Source: Geomonas agri (lineage in GTDB: Bacteria; Desulfobacterota; Desulfuromonadia; Geobacterales; Geobacteraceae). From it: a DNA stretch of 64,000 nucleotides. The stretch is taken from contig NZ_JAINZO010000002.1 of the NCBI RefSeq assembly GCF_020179605.1, forward strand, positions 1,178,001 to 1,242,000. Reading direction: 5' to 3'. A program made the position numbers and the translations under genes. The notes below the pieces were generated by a model that saw only the letters and a list, made by a program, of their open reading frames with translations, was not told the origin of the DNA and searched no databases. Of the stretch, positions 28,673 to 37,340 are shown one piece after another. Position 1 is the first letter of the stretch. Each line of letters begins with the position of its first letter.

Positions 28673-28716
28673 GCCCTCACCCGGCCTCCGGCCACCCTCT
28701 CCGATGGGGAGAGGGG
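28673..28716. repeat. GC-rich palindromic repeat, family A copy
   Basis: GCCCTCACCCGGCCTCCGGC followed by CACCCTCTCCGATGGGGAGAGGGG. Inverted partner of the copy at 28602, filling the recC-recB spacer. Confidence 0.85.
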
Positions 28717-28729
28717 ATAGGGGGGCGAC

Positions 28730-31700
28730 CTACTTCTTCTTGCCGCTCTTGACCAGGTTGTCCAGGAGCGGATCCCAGACTTTGCGGGCCAGGGCCTGGA
28801 ACTCCTCGTCCACAGGGGGATCCTCGCCGAAGCAGCGGCGGCAGTACTCGTCCTGGACGTCTCCCTTCTTGTACTCGCTGCCGCGCCACGCCGCTTTGGC
28901 GGCGCCGAGAGCCTTGGCGGCATTCTTGGGCTCACGGGCGTTTTTGACGTACTCGAACGAGGTGTCGGGGAAGAACTTGAGGGGCTGGCTCATCCCCTTC
29001 TGGTAGAGCTCCAGGAGCCGGTTCAGGTGCTGTTCGCTTTCTTCGATGGCGGGGAGGTGGACGGTGCTCTTGGCCGCGACGAAGGTGCTTTGCACCGGGT
29101 AACCCTCGACCTGCGCACAGTTGAGCACCAGGTGCTCCACCCAGAGCCGCAACTGGTCCTTCGGCTTCAGGTCGGTGTAGCGATAGCGCACCATCCTGTC
29201 GGCGCGCAGGTTCTCCAGTCGGCCGATGATGCGCCCGGCGGGAAACTTCAGGTCGATGTCCAAAGCGGGGAGCGGGGTGCCGGTGCAGACTTCGGTCACC
29301 TTGCCGGCGAATTCCGCCGCCGGGTCGCCCAGCTTCTGGTACAACGCCGCGCCGCAGACCCCGGGGGGGAGATCGCCGCGGGCGCAGGCGACGGCGAAGG
29401 GGGCCTCAAGTTCCTCACCGCGCAGCACCGCTGCCACGATCTCCTGCTCCAGTTGATACTTCTCCAGCGAATCGAGCGCGAACGGTTCCACCTCTTCCAG
29501 CGGGTCGTCCCCCTCCACGATCCGGACGCCGAGCCGGCGCCGCAACAGCTCCTTGGACGGGTTGCACAGGAAGTCGATCAGCGCCTTCAGGGTGACGGTT
29601 GACGCCTCCTCCCACGGCGGCAGGGGGGTGGCCAAAAACGGTGCGGCAGGGGCGGGAGGGAGCAGTTTTGCCTGGGCACCGGCGCAGTTTTGCTGCGAGT
29701 AGCTGAAGAGGTCGTTAGTGCCGGTAAAGTACCGGGGACTGAACGGCTGCAGCGGGTGGCGCTGTGCGGTCCCTGCCGGCACTCCTTCCGGCGTCACAAA
29801 GCATCTGGCCAGGTAATCCTGCAGCTCGCTCACCAGCACGCATGGCGGCAGTTCGGCGTTGTCCTTGATGCTTTGCCCCACGTAGCTTATGTGCAGCCGC
29901 TTGCGGGCGGAGAGGAGCGCCTCCAGGAACAGGTAGCGGTCCTCGTCGCGCGGGGAGCGGTCGCCGGGGCGGCGCTCCCTGGACATCAGGTCGAAACCTT
30001 GCGCCGGGTTCTTGCGCGGGAACTGCCCCTCGTCCATGCCGATCAGCGCTACCACCGGGAACGGGATGCTGCGCATCGGGAGCATGGCGCAGAAGGTGAC
30101 CCCGCCGGTCAGGAAGCCAAGGCCTCGCTCCGAACTGCCGAGCTGCTGCTCCACCCAGTAGCGCACCACCTCGAGGCCGATCTCATCCTCGAAGCCGGCC
30201 TGGCTGCCGCATTCACCCAGGTTCTTCACGATCTCGATCAGGGAGAGGAGTTCGCGCTCTCCCTCCTGGTCCGGGAGTATGAAATCATCCAGGATGCGGC
30301 GCAAGACCGGTACCCATTCCGCAGCCGGCCGGGGACGGGAAAGGGCCTGGGTCTCGGCGAACAGTTTTTCGCAGAAGGAGAGAAAGCGTCCCAGCACCAG
30401 TGCCACGCCCCCCTCCATGTCGTCGAAAGGAAGGATGTCTTTGTAGAAGGAGCGCCCGTCGCCGTTCATGGCGTAGCCCAGGAGCAGCCGGTCCAGCCCC
30501 GCCGACCAGGAGTTCTCGTGGAAGGGAGGGACACCGTGCTCGGCACGCTGGCCGGCGTCGATGCCCCACCTGATGTTGGCCCCCCTGAGCCAGTCACGCA
30601 CCGTCTCCAGTTCGTCCTCGTTCAGACCGAAACGCCGAGCGACCGGCGCCGATTCCAGGATGTCCAGCACGGTGGCCACGCCGTAGCGCCCTCCGCACAG
30701 GCCAAGGATGGACAGAAGGACCTGGGCCGCCTCGCCCTCGTTCTTGAGGCTTCTGTCCGCGATGGAGTAGGGGATGCGCTCGGCTCCGGATTCCGGGTTG
30801 CCGAAGACGGCGGAAATATAGGGGGCGTAGCTTTCGATGTCCGGGGTCATCACCAGCACGTCGCGCGGCGACAGGGACGGGGCGGCATCGAAGATCGAAA
30901 GCAGCGTGTCGTAGAGTACCTCTACTTCGCGCATGGGGGAGTGGCAGGAGTGCACCTGGAGCGAGAGATCGCCGGCCGCGAGTTGGCGCGCCCCCGCGTC
31001 GGCGCCGCGCAATTCCACGATGTCGGCTTGGACCTCGTGCAGTAGCGAGCCTTGCGGCAGTTCGGAAAAGCTGTCCAGCCTCTCGTGCTCGCCGCAACCG
31101 TCGATGATGGCGTCGAAGAAGTCGCGGCCCAGCTTCCCCCAGGAGGCAAGCAGGGGATTGCCCGTTTCGTACCACTGCTCCGCTCCGTCTCCCTGCTTCT
31201 CCAGGCGTGCCAGCTCGCGTTCGGAGACGATCTCGCCCCAGTACTGGCGGCAGGGGTTCAACAGGAACAGGTTCACCTCGGCGTGCTGGGCAAGGCGGGC
31301 CAGGACCTCGAGGTGGAAGGGGGGCAGTGACGGGATGCCGATGACGGAGATGCGCCGCCGATCCGGGAGCCGGCCGCCGTCCAGCGCCTTGCGGAACTCC
31401 TGCAACAGGCGAGCGCGATGTTTCTGCGTGACGTCAGCCGTTAGAGCGCGCCAGAGCTGCGCCTGCCAGTGGTCTTCCTTCCCTTGTTCCCACTCCAGGA
31501 GCTTTTCCGGACGGTAGACGGTGTAGCGGTCGAAGGTGTCCGCCACGCGCTGGGCGAGCTGCATCCTTTTGAGGCCATCGGCGTCATCGGAGAGGTATGC
31601 TGCGATCTCCTCAAATCCGGGTTGTCCCGTTGCCTCCCGCAAAAGCCCCAGGATGCGCCAGGTCATCACCTCTGGGGAGAACAGGGGCGCTTCCTCGGGT

Positions 31701-31948
31701 GCGTCGGGCAATACCTTGGCGAAGACCCGCTCCACGAAACGGTTGGGAAAGAGGAACTCGCCGTTGGCCCAGACGCCGATCCTCGCCGCCAGTTCCATGG
31801 AAAGCCAGCGCTGCATCCCCTTGCTCTGCACCACGATCAGTTCCTTGTCGAACGGGTGGCAGGGCGCGCGACGCGGCGCGCGGACCACCTTCTCCAGGCC
31901 GTCCACCAGGTGTTCCATCAGGTTGCTGGTGTGGATGTACAGCGGCAT
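28730..31948 (-). CDS. recC: Exodeoxyribonuclease V gamma subunit
   Basis: 1072 residues, the inactive-helicase subunit of RecBCD that in E. coli reads the Chi site. The start MPLYIHTSNLMEHLVDGL is the family's usual N terminus; the LIVVQSKGMQRWLSMELA and NGEFLFPNRFVERVF segments follow, and the ALIGMDEGQFPRKNPAQGFDLM region marks the middle. An extension to 32101 is open but has no family character, and a weak GAGG precedes the ATG at 31948. First gene of the recC-recB-recD group; a repeat pair lies between it and recB. Which Chi sequence it recognises cannot be read here. Confidence 0.93.
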   Translation of the reverse strand: MPLYIHTSNLMEHLVDGLEKVVRAPRRAPCHPFDKELIVVQSKGMQRWLSMELAARIGVWANGEFLFPNRFVERVFAKVLPDAPEEAPLFSPEVMTWRILGLLREATGQPGFEEIAAYLSDDADGLKRMQLAQRVADTFDRYTVYRPEKLLEWEQGKEDHWQAQLWRALTADVTQKHRARLLQEFRKALDGGRLPDRRRISVIGIPSLPPFHLEVLARLAQHAEVNLFLLNPCRQYWGEIVSERELARLEKQGDGAEQWYETGNPLLASWGKLGRDFFDAIIDGCGEHERLDSFSELPQGSLLHEVQADIVELRGADAGARQLAAGDLSLQVHSCHSPMREVEVLYDTLLSIFDAAPSLSPRDVLVMTPDIESYAPYISAVFGNPESGAERIPYSIADRSLKNEGEAAQVLLSILGLCGGRYGVATVLDILESAPVARRFGLNEDELETVRDWLRGANIRWGIDAGQRAEHGVPPFHENSWSAGLDRLLLGYAMNGDGRSFYKDILPFDDMEGGVALVLGRFLSFCEKLFAETQALSRPRPAAEWVPVLRRILDDFILPDQEGERELLSLIEIVKNLGECGSQAGFEDEIGLEVVRYWVEQQLGSSERGLGFLTGGVTFCAMLPMRSIPFPVVALIGMDEGQFPRKNPAQGFDLMSRERRPGDRSPRDEDRYLFLEALLSARKRLHISYVGQSIKDNAELPPCVLVSELQDYLARCFVTPEGVPAGTAQRHPLQPFSPRYFTGTNDLFSYSQQNCAGAQAKLLPPAPAAPFLATPLPPWEEASTVTLKALIDFLCNPSKELLRRRLGVRIVEGDDPLEEVEPFALDSLEKYQLEQEIVAAVLRGEELEAPFAVACARGDLPPGVCGAALYQKLGDPAAEFAGKVTEVCTGTPLPALDIDLKFPAGRIIGRLENLRADRMVRYRYTDLKPKDQLRLWVEHLVLNCAQVEGYPVQSTFVAAKSTVHLPAIEESEQHLNRLLELYQKGMSQPLKFFPDTSFEYVKNAREPKNAAKALGAAKAAWRGSEYKKGDVQDEYCRRCFGEDPPVDEEFQALARKVWDPLLDNLVKSGKKK

Positions 31949-32088
31949 CGGTCCTCGTGGTGCGGGGGCGTGCGGGGATTTCCGGGGGGAGGAGAGGCCG
32001 GCCCCGCGGATGGCAAAACATATCATATCCTCCCGCAGCTGTCTCGGTGAAAAGACGCCGGCGGAGGGGGGGCGTCGTTGGCAATTGC

Positions 32089-32116
32089 TTGCATTGCGCA
32101 CCGCTTTGGATATATT
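32089..32116 (+). promoter_or_regulatory. Probable promoter of the polysaccharide deacetylase gene
   Basis: TTGCAT at 32089-32094, a 16-base spacer and TATATT at 32111-32116 in the AT-rich spacer between divergent recC and the deacetylase. A GACGCC/GGCGTC hairpin lies just upstream at about 32054-32077. The rest of the 276-base gap shows nothing more. Confidence 0.5.
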
Positions 32117-32224
32117 TTGTCTTTGTGTTTACTAATTAATTTACACTTTTGTATGGTTTCCCTTCTTCACCGACAACCCACCGGCCCAATAATCGAGGCC
32201 TGTGCGACATGCAAAGGAGAAGTC

Positions 32225-33157
32225 ATGAAGCCCTTCATCGAAGAGGCCCTCGCACGCGCTTATTACCGATTGAAGCCTTGGATGTCACGTCGGTTTCAGA
32301 TCATGCTGCGCAGCGTGGTGGCAAAGTACAAACGGTATATCTTTCAGAATGTCTGGCCTATAGATCGGGAAGCTGGCGTGACGCCTCCAGGGTTCCCGGG
32401 GTGGCCGCAGGGAAGACGCTTTGCCGTGGTGCTGACCCACGATGTGGACACGGCCCGCGGAGTGGCACGGTGCGAACAGCTCATGGCCATCGAGCAGGAA
32501 CTCGGCTTTCGCTCCTCGTTCAATTTCGTCGCGTATGACTACCATCTCCCTCCTGCCTTGCGGAAAAAGCTGGTCAATCAAGGTTTCGAGGTAGGGGTGC
32601 ACGGCCTGGAGCACAACAGGAAGCTTTACGAGTCGGCTGAGACCTTCGAGCAGCATGCCGTGAAGATCAACAGCTACCTGAAGGAGTGGGGAGCCGTCGG
32701 CTTTCGTTCTCCGTGCGTCTACCACAACTTCGAATGGCTGCACCAGCTGGATATCATCTACGAGGCGTCGGCTTTCGATACAGACCCTTTCGAGCCCCAG
32801 TCGGATGGACTGAAAACGATCTTCCCGGTGCGCCAGACCAAGGTCCCGGGAAGGGAATACGTGGTGCTCCCCTACACCCTCCCCCAGGACTTTACGGTGT
32901 TCATCCTGTTTCGGGAGAAAGACATCAACATCTGGAAGGAGAAACTGCGCTGGATCGCTGAGCACGGCGGCATGGCCCTGCTGATCACCCACCCCGACTA
33001 CATGAGTTTCGATGGCACCGTCGGGTATGACGAGTATCCTCACGAAATGTACCGGGAACTGCTGGACCATATCAGGACGGAGTACGAAGGGCAGTATTGG
33101 CACCAACTGCCTCAAGAGGTGGCCTGCTTTTGGAACAAGAGCATGTGCAAGCCTTGA
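32225..33157 (+). CDS. Polysaccharide deacetylase family protein
   Basis: 310 residues with a NodB-type fold. The catalytic THDVDT (Asp-Asp) motif and a GVHGLEHN segment in place of the usual metal histidine pair are visible, with a RSPCVYHNFEWL segment as motif 3. It should remove an acetyl group from an N-acetyl sugar in a polymer or lipid-linked glycan. No signal peptide is seen, so it may act inside the cell or on the inner membrane face. AAAGGAG before the ATG at 32225 decides the start against an open extension to 32078. Likely co-transcribed with the next gene, 61 bases away. Confidence 0.82.
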   Translation: MKPFIEEALARAYYRLKPWMSRRFQIMLRSVVAKYKRYIFQNVWPIDREAGVTPPGFPGWPQGRRFAVVLTHDVDTARGVARCEQLMAIEQELGFRSSFNFVAYDYHLPPALRKKLVNQGFEVGVHGLEHNRKLYESAETFEQHAVKINSYLKEWGAVGFRSPCVYHNFEWLHQLDIIYEASAFDTDPFEPQSDGLKTIFPVRQTKVPGREYVVLPYTLPQDFTVFILFREKDINIWKEKLRWIAEHGGMALLITHPDYMSFDGTVGYDEYPHEMYRELLDHIRTEYEGQYWHQLPQEVACFWNKSMCKP

Positions 33158-33218
33158 GGTTGGCAGGGGCGCGCCGGGGACAGGACGTAACAGCCCCGGC
33201 GCCTTGAAAGGCAGGCGG

Positions 33219-34256
33219 ATGGATATGTTCAACTGGCTCCTCGGACTGAACGCGGCCTACGTGCTGTTGCTGGCCGCCATCACAATTCTCAACTGGGCCG
33301 GCCCGGATCGTTTCTGGGTGGGCGCCTTGAACTTTTACCTACCCCAAATCATATGGGTCGTGCCGGGGCTCTTACTGACCATGGCAGCCTTTCGCAACGC
33401 GAAAATCCTGGTGTGGGTGCCACTTCTCGGAGTGTTGTGGGTTGTGGGGCCCATCATGGACTGGCACTGGGCTCCGCGCAAGGCATGGGCGAATTCGCCG
33501 CAGACGCTGCGGGTGATGACCTGGAACGTAAAGTATGGCAAACGCGACCTGATGCCGCTCATCGAGGAACTGTCCAGGAGCCGCCCGGACATCGTCCTGT
33601 TCCAGGACGCCGTGGATGCCGGGGACGGGCCGCTGGCGGACTACCTCGCCGGCTGGCAGATCTACAACGAAGGGCAGTACGTCGTAGCCAGCAGGCTTCC
33701 CATCTCCAATGTCGAGGTGCATGATCTCCCCTACCACGAGAGAAAGGGCGAATCGTTCCTGCGTTGCCGGGTGCAGGTCGGTTCTCGCGACATCTCCCTC
33801 TACAACGTCCACTTCAAGACCCCCAGAAGAGGCCTCAACGCCTTCCGCAAGGCGCGCCGGGGCGCATGGTACATCCCCAAGGCCATCGACCGTTTCGAGG
33901 CTAACGTGAACACGCGCCTCAGGCAGGCCCAGGCGGTGTCCGGGTACTTGGCGCAGGAAAAGGGGGAGGTCGTGGTGGCCGGCGACTTCAACTCGCCGGA
34001 CCATTCGCTGGTATGTGAGGCCCTGAGGAAAGCCGGCCTGACCGACGCGTTCGCACAGGCGGGGCGGGGATACGGGTACACCTACGGGCATTTCCTGCTC
34101 AGGAACAAGGTACCCTGGCTGAGAGCGTCCTGGATGCGCATCGATCACATCATGACCACGCCGGGAATCAAGGCCCAGAACTGCTGGGTCGGTACCAGCA
34201 GGGCTTCGGATCACCGCCCCGTCATAGCGGACTTCATCCTCAGTGATTCCCGTTAG
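33219..34256 (+). CDS. Membrane-anchored endonuclease/exonuclease/phosphatase family protein
   Basis: 345 residues. Three hydrophobic segments in the first 90 residues anchor a C-terminal domain of the DNase I-like EEP superfamily: MTWNVKYG, GDFNSPDHS (Asp and Asn) and the final SDHRPVIADF. The active site residues of the fold are present. Members act on nucleic acids, phosphoinositides or sphingomyelin-type lipids; a membrane-anchored form beside a deacetylase suggests lipid or envelope work, which is inference. Starts at ATG 33219 or the ATG six bases later are both possible; AAAGG lies upstream. Confidence 0.82.
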   Translation: MDMFNWLLGLNAAYVLLLAAITILNWAGPDRFWVGALNFYLPQIIWVVPGLLLTMAAFRNAKILVWVPLLGVLWVVGPIMDWHWAPRKAWANSPQTLRVMTWNVKYGKRDLMPLIEELSRSRPDIVLFQDAVDAGDGPLADYLAGWQIYNEGQYVVASRLPISNVEVHDLPYHERKGESFLRCRVQVGSRDISLYNVHFKTPRRGLNAFRKARRGAWYIPKAIDRFEANVNTRLRQAQAVSGYLAQEKGEVVVAGDFNSPDHSLVCEALRKAGLTDAFAQAGRGYGYTYGHFLLRNKVPWLRASWMRIDHIMTTPGIKAQNCWVGTSRASDHRPVIADFILSDSR

Positions 34257-34282
34257 TTTCCTTTTGTCATACCCGTTACTAT

Positions 34283-34311
34283 TTGCACTTTTCAACAGAT
34301 AGTGCTAGTTA
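34283..34311 (+). promoter_or_regulatory. Possible promoter of the acetate kinase-like gene
   Basis: TTGCAC at 34283-34288 and TAGTTA at 34306-34311 with a 17-base spacer; the leader to the ATG would be about 150 bases. Confidence 0.35.
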
Positions 34312-34469
34312 TGGACCTTCCGTCAATGCGAGACCGTGAAGACCGCGGCATCCCACCGATCATACTCTCCACACGAATCGTAGCTGACATCCCGGCACCA
34401 CTTCCGGTGATACGCAAATAGCAGCGGGCACGGCTGAGCTTTCTCCTGCCCGGATCGGAGTTTAGCAGC

Positions 34470-35672
34470 ATGCTGATTCTCACCCTCAACTGCCGTAGGT
34501 TCTCGGCGCAGTACCAACTCTACAACTGGGGCGACCAGACCGTCATGGCCACCGGCATGGTGGAAAGGATCGTAGTCGGGGATTCCTTCCTCACCCACCG
34601 GGTTCCCGGCGCGGATGCGAAGCACCTGGAAGGGGAATGCGCGGACCATAAGGATGCACTGCGGCTGATCCTGGACACCCTGGTCGGGGAAGGTTTGATC
34701 TCCGGTGCCGCCGATATCAAGGCCATCGGGCATCGCGTGGTGCACGGGGGAGAGCGTTTCACCAAATCGGTGCTGATCGACGAAAACGTGGTCGAGGCGA
34801 TCAAAGAGGTGGCGACCCTCGCCCCGCTGCACAACATCCCCAACCTCGCCGGGATCCGCGCGGCACAGGAGCTTCTCCCGGAGCTGCCCCAGGTTGCCAT
34901 CTTCGATACCGCCTTCCACCAGACCATGCCCGAGCCCGCCTACATGTACCCGCTCCCCTACGAGTGGTACCAAAAGCACGGCGTCAGGCGCTACGGCTTC
35001 CACGGCCAGTCCCACCTGCATGCCGCCAGAAGAGGCGCCGAGTTGGTAGGAGTGCCGCTGGAGAAGGCCAACATCGTCACCATCCACACCGGTAACGGTG
35101 TATCGCTGTGCGCGGTTAAAAACGGGGAATCCGTAGATACCAGCATGGGGCTCACCCCGCTGGAGGGCGTCATGATGGGAACGCGCTGCGGGGACATCGA
35201 TCCCGGCATCATCCCGTTCATGGCCAACGAGGCGGGTGTCTCTGTGACGGAGCTCGACCTGTTCCTGAACCAGAAGAGCGGCCTGGCCGGTATTGTGGGG
35301 CGCAGGGTCAGCCGGCGGACGGTCGTTGACGAGGCGGTGGTGGGTGACGCCCGCTGCCAGCTCGCGCTCGACATGGAATCCTACCGGCTGAGAAAATACC
35401 TCGGCGCCTACATCGCCGTGACCGGGAAGCCGGACGCCATTGTCTTCACCTACGGCGAGGGATGGGAGGATTGGCCGGTGCGCGGCATGGCACTCCAGGA
35501 GATGAGCCCGTTCGGTATCGAGGTGGACCTGAAACGGGACGAGGAGGCCCTCAAGGGGGGCAAGGAGATGCTGATCAGTGCGGACGGCTCCAGGGTGAAG
35601 GTCTTCGTGGTTCCAAGCGGCGAGGACATGGTGCTGAACGAGGACGTTGCTGCCATCATGGGGTGGCAATAG
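34470..35672 (+). CDS. Acetate kinase family protein with altered active-site motifs
   Basis: 400 residues, full length for acetate kinase. Many family landmarks remain: GHRVVHGGE (Arg), the Asp of FDTAFHQTMP, YGFHGQSH (His), GTRCGDIDPG (Arg) and a C-terminal Glu. Others are changed: the first phosphate loop, usually NxGSSSxK, is NCRRFSAQ at residues 7-14 with the Ser10 and Lys14 positions lost; the usual HLGNG is HTGNG; and the ATP-site GGIGEN motif is replaced by YGEGWEDW. Activity as an acetate kinase is doubtful; it may use another acid, bind ligand without catalysis, or be regulatory. GGAG precedes the ATG; no phosphotransacetylase gene is adjacent. Confidence 0.8.
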   Translation: MLILTLNCRRFSAQYQLYNWGDQTVMATGMVERIVVGDSFLTHRVPGADAKHLEGECADHKDALRLILDTLVGEGLISGAADIKAIGHRVVHGGERFTKSVLIDENVVEAIKEVATLAPLHNIPNLAGIRAAQELLPELPQVAIFDTAFHQTMPEPAYMYPLPYEWYQKHGVRRYGFHGQSHLHAARRGAELVGVPLEKANIVTIHTGNGVSLCAVKNGESVDTSMGLTPLEGVMMGTRCGDIDPGIIPFMANEAGVSVTELDLFLNQKSGLAGIVGRRVSRRTVVDEAVVGDARCQLALDMESYRLRKYLGAYIAVTGKPDAIVFTYGEGWEDWPVRGMALQEMSPFGIEVDLKRDEEALKGGKEMLISADGSRVKVFVVPSGEDMVLNEDVAAIMGWQ

Positions 35673-35698
35673 CGGGTAACTGCGGAAATGAAACAACG

Positions 35699-35732
35699 AA
35701 GGGCGGATGATTCTTAATCATCCGCCCTTTTT
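35699..35732 (+). terminator. Rho-independent terminator after the acetate kinase-like gene
   Basis: AAGGGCGGATGAT at 35699-35711 pairs perfectly with ATCATCCGCCCTT at 35717-35729 around TCTTA, followed by T residues. Confidence 0.92.
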
Positions 35733-35743
35733 ATTGGGTGTGT

Positions 35744-35767
35744 CCCCTCTCCCAAGGGGAGAGGGCG
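35744..35767. repeat. Short family A repeat
   Basis: TCCCCTCTCCCAAGGGGAGA followed by GGGC; only the palindromic core is present. Confidence 0.65.
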
Positions 35768-35780
35768 AGTGGACAAGGGC

Positions 35781-36884
35781 CTACAGCTTGATGCCGTCCA
35801 GGAAGGTTTGCACCATCGGCGTGAAGGTCTGGTGTTCGAGCAGGAACGCGTCATGGCCGTAGGCGGAGGTGATCAGGTGGTACTCAACCGGCTTGCCCAG
35901 CTTCTGGAGCGAGACCGCCATCTCCTCGGTCTGCGCCGGGGGGTAGAGCCAATCGGAGGTGAAGGCGAAGAACTGGATCGGCGCCTTGATCGGCTCGAAG
36001 GCCTCCTCCAGGGACTCGCAACCGGCGGCGACGTCGTAGAGGTCGAGTGCCTTGGCCAAGTAGAGGAAGGAGTTGGCGTCGAAGCGATCGACAAAGTTGT
36101 AGCCGTTGTAGTTGAGGTAGCGCTCGACCTCGAACTGCCCGAAGAAGTCGAACTGACCGTCGCGGGCCGAGAAGCGGCGACCGAACTTGGCGGTCATTGA
36201 TTCATCGGAAAGGAAGGTAATGTGGCCGATGCCGCGGGCGAGCGCCAGTCCGTCCTTTGGGTTCTTGCGGTACTCCCCCTTCTTCCACGTGGGATCGTTG
36301 AATATGGCCCAGCGCGCCACCGCGTTCAGCGATATCGCCTGTGCCGACGGGCGCGGCGTGGTGGCCAGCACTACCGCCGAGGCTACGCGGTCCGGGTATT
36401 GGGTGGTCCACTCAAGGGCCTGCATCCCTCCCATGCTGCCACCCAAGACGCAGAAAAGTTTCTCGATACCGAGCCGGTCCATGAGCAACGCCTGGGCCTT
36501 GACCATGTCCCGCACCGTGATCACCGGGAAGGCGAGGTTGTAGCGCTTGCCGGTCTTGGGGTTGATGGAGGTCGGGCCGGTGGAGCCGAAGCAGGAACCG
36601 ATAACGTTGGAACAGATGACGAAGTAGCGATCGGTGTCGAGCAGGCAGCCCGGGCCAACGATATCGTCCCACCAGCCGGCGCGCTTCTCGTCTTCGCTGT
36701 AGCGGCCCGCCAGGTGCGCGCTGCCGGTCCAGGCGTGGGTCACCAGGATGGCGTTGGAGCGATCCTCATTGAGGGTGCCGTAGGTCTCGTAGGCGATATC
36801 GATCGGCCCGAGGATACGGCCACTCTCGAGGCGCAGTTCGGTGTCGAAGGTGGCGATCTGTTCTGTCACAATGCCGTAGGACAT
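35781..36884 (-). CDS. metX: Homoserine O-acetyltransferase
   Basis: 367 residues, alpha/beta-hydrolase type acyltransferase making O-acetylhomoserine (some MetX proteins use succinyl-CoA) for methionine synthesis. The opening pattern [21 protein letters not shown], the [12 protein letters not shown] nucleophile elbow, the long helical lid, the FTSDWLYPP acid region and the [11 protein letters not shown] histidine are all present. The frame is open to 36968, but that would cross the riboswitch terminator; the ATG at 36884 with GAGAGAT before it is preferred. Its expression should fall when S-adenosylmethionine is abundant, through the SAM-I riboswitch upstream. Confidence 0.93.
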   Translation of the reverse strand: MSYGIVTEQIATFDTELRLESGRILGPIDIAYETYGTLNEDRSNAILVTHAWTGSAHLAGRYSEDEKRAGWWDDIVGPGCLLDTDRYFVICSNVIGSCFGSTGPTSINPKTGKRYNLAFPVITVRDMVKAQALLMDRLGIEKLFCVLGGSMGGMQALEWTTQYPDRVASAVVLATTPRPSAQAISLNAVARWAIFNDPTWKKGEYRKNPKDGLALARGIGHITFLSDESMTAKFGRRFSARDGQFDFFGQFEVERYLNYNGYNFVDRFDANSFLYLAKALDLYDVAAGCESLEEAFEPIKAPIQFFAFTSDWLYPPAQTEEMAVSLQKLGKPVEYHLITSAYGHDAFLLEHQTFTPMVQTFLDGIKL

Positions 36885-36921
36885 ATCTCTCTCGTACTTT
36901 CGGGTGCCGTTGGGCGGCACG

Positions 36922-36956
36922 AAAAAAGCCCCATCTCTGTGTGAGAAGGGGCTTTT
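36922..36956 (-). terminator. Expression-platform terminator of the SAM-I riboswitch
   Basis: On the minus strand, AAAAGCCCC and GGGGCTTTT arms at 36956-36948 and 36932-36924 flank a 15-base loop and are followed by T residues. It lies 30 bases after the aptamer and 38 before the metX start, the expected place for ligand-controlled termination. Confidence 0.85.
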
Positions 36957-36986
36957 CGGGTGTGACAAATAACTAAAAGCGCCTTT

Positions 36987-37081
36987 CTCATCTTCGCCTT
37001 TCGGCAGGATTTAGCACCTGTCGCCCAATGGACCGGTTGCTGTGGCTTCGCAGGGCCTTTCCCTCCACCACTCTAGATAAG
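36987..37081 (-). promoter_or_regulatory. SAM-I (S-box) riboswitch aptamer upstream of metX
   Basis: Read on the minus strand the element starts CTTATCTAGAG, has the conserved GGTGGAGGGA block, GGCCC...GAAGCC, CAGCAACC and GGTGCTAAATCCTGCC, and ends GATGAG, which pairs with the starting CTTATC as the P1 stem. These are the signature blocks of the SAM-I class. Control is by the terminator that follows. Confidence 0.92.
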
Positions 37082-37169
37082 CAGGTCTTTCTATTCAATT
37101 TTCGGTGCAGAATAAGGGAGCCACTCTTATTTGTCAACGGCAAACTGAGCCCCAGGTTCACAACTACCG

Positions 37170-37340
37170 CTACAACTGCCGGTGGTATTTGATCAGGATG
37201 TACAGGCAAGCCACCCCTGCCACGAGCATGCCGATATCGCGCAGCCAGGGAACCGGTTTGTCCAGGCCGGACTGGATCAACGGGTCCAGCAACGCGCTGG
37301 TGACAAGCGTGACGCCGGCAAAGGAGAGAAGCTTCTTCAT
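37170..37340 (-). CDS. Small 56-residue membrane protein coupled to the semialdehyde reductase
   Basis: Encodes MKKLLSFAGVTLVTSALLDP, a polar middle (LIQSGLDKPVPWLRDIG) and a second hydrophobic stretch MLVAGVACLYILI ending KYHRQL. It has one or two membrane helices. The ATG overlaps the stop of the upstream reductase as ATGA (37337-37340), and AAGGCGATCGCC offers only a weak ribosome site, so translation is probably by coupling. Not recognised from any named family. Its co-translation with the reductase is the best evidence that it is real. Confidence 0.65.
   Translation of the reverse strand: MKKLLSFAGVTLVTSALLDPLIQSGLDKPVPWLRDIGMLVAGVACLYILIKYHRQL

Noticed and set aside
29690-31045. 451-codon plus-strand frame opposite recC
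   Set aside because: Antisense shadow of a recognised gene.
32079-32093. Sigma-54-like TGGCA-TTGCA element before the deacetylase gene
   Set aside because: The GG and GC pairs are nine bases apart instead of ten, and a sigma-70-type pair overlaps.
36885-36968. Upstream extension of metX
   Set aside because: It would be encoded by the riboswitch terminator; the ATG at 36884 has its own ribosome site.
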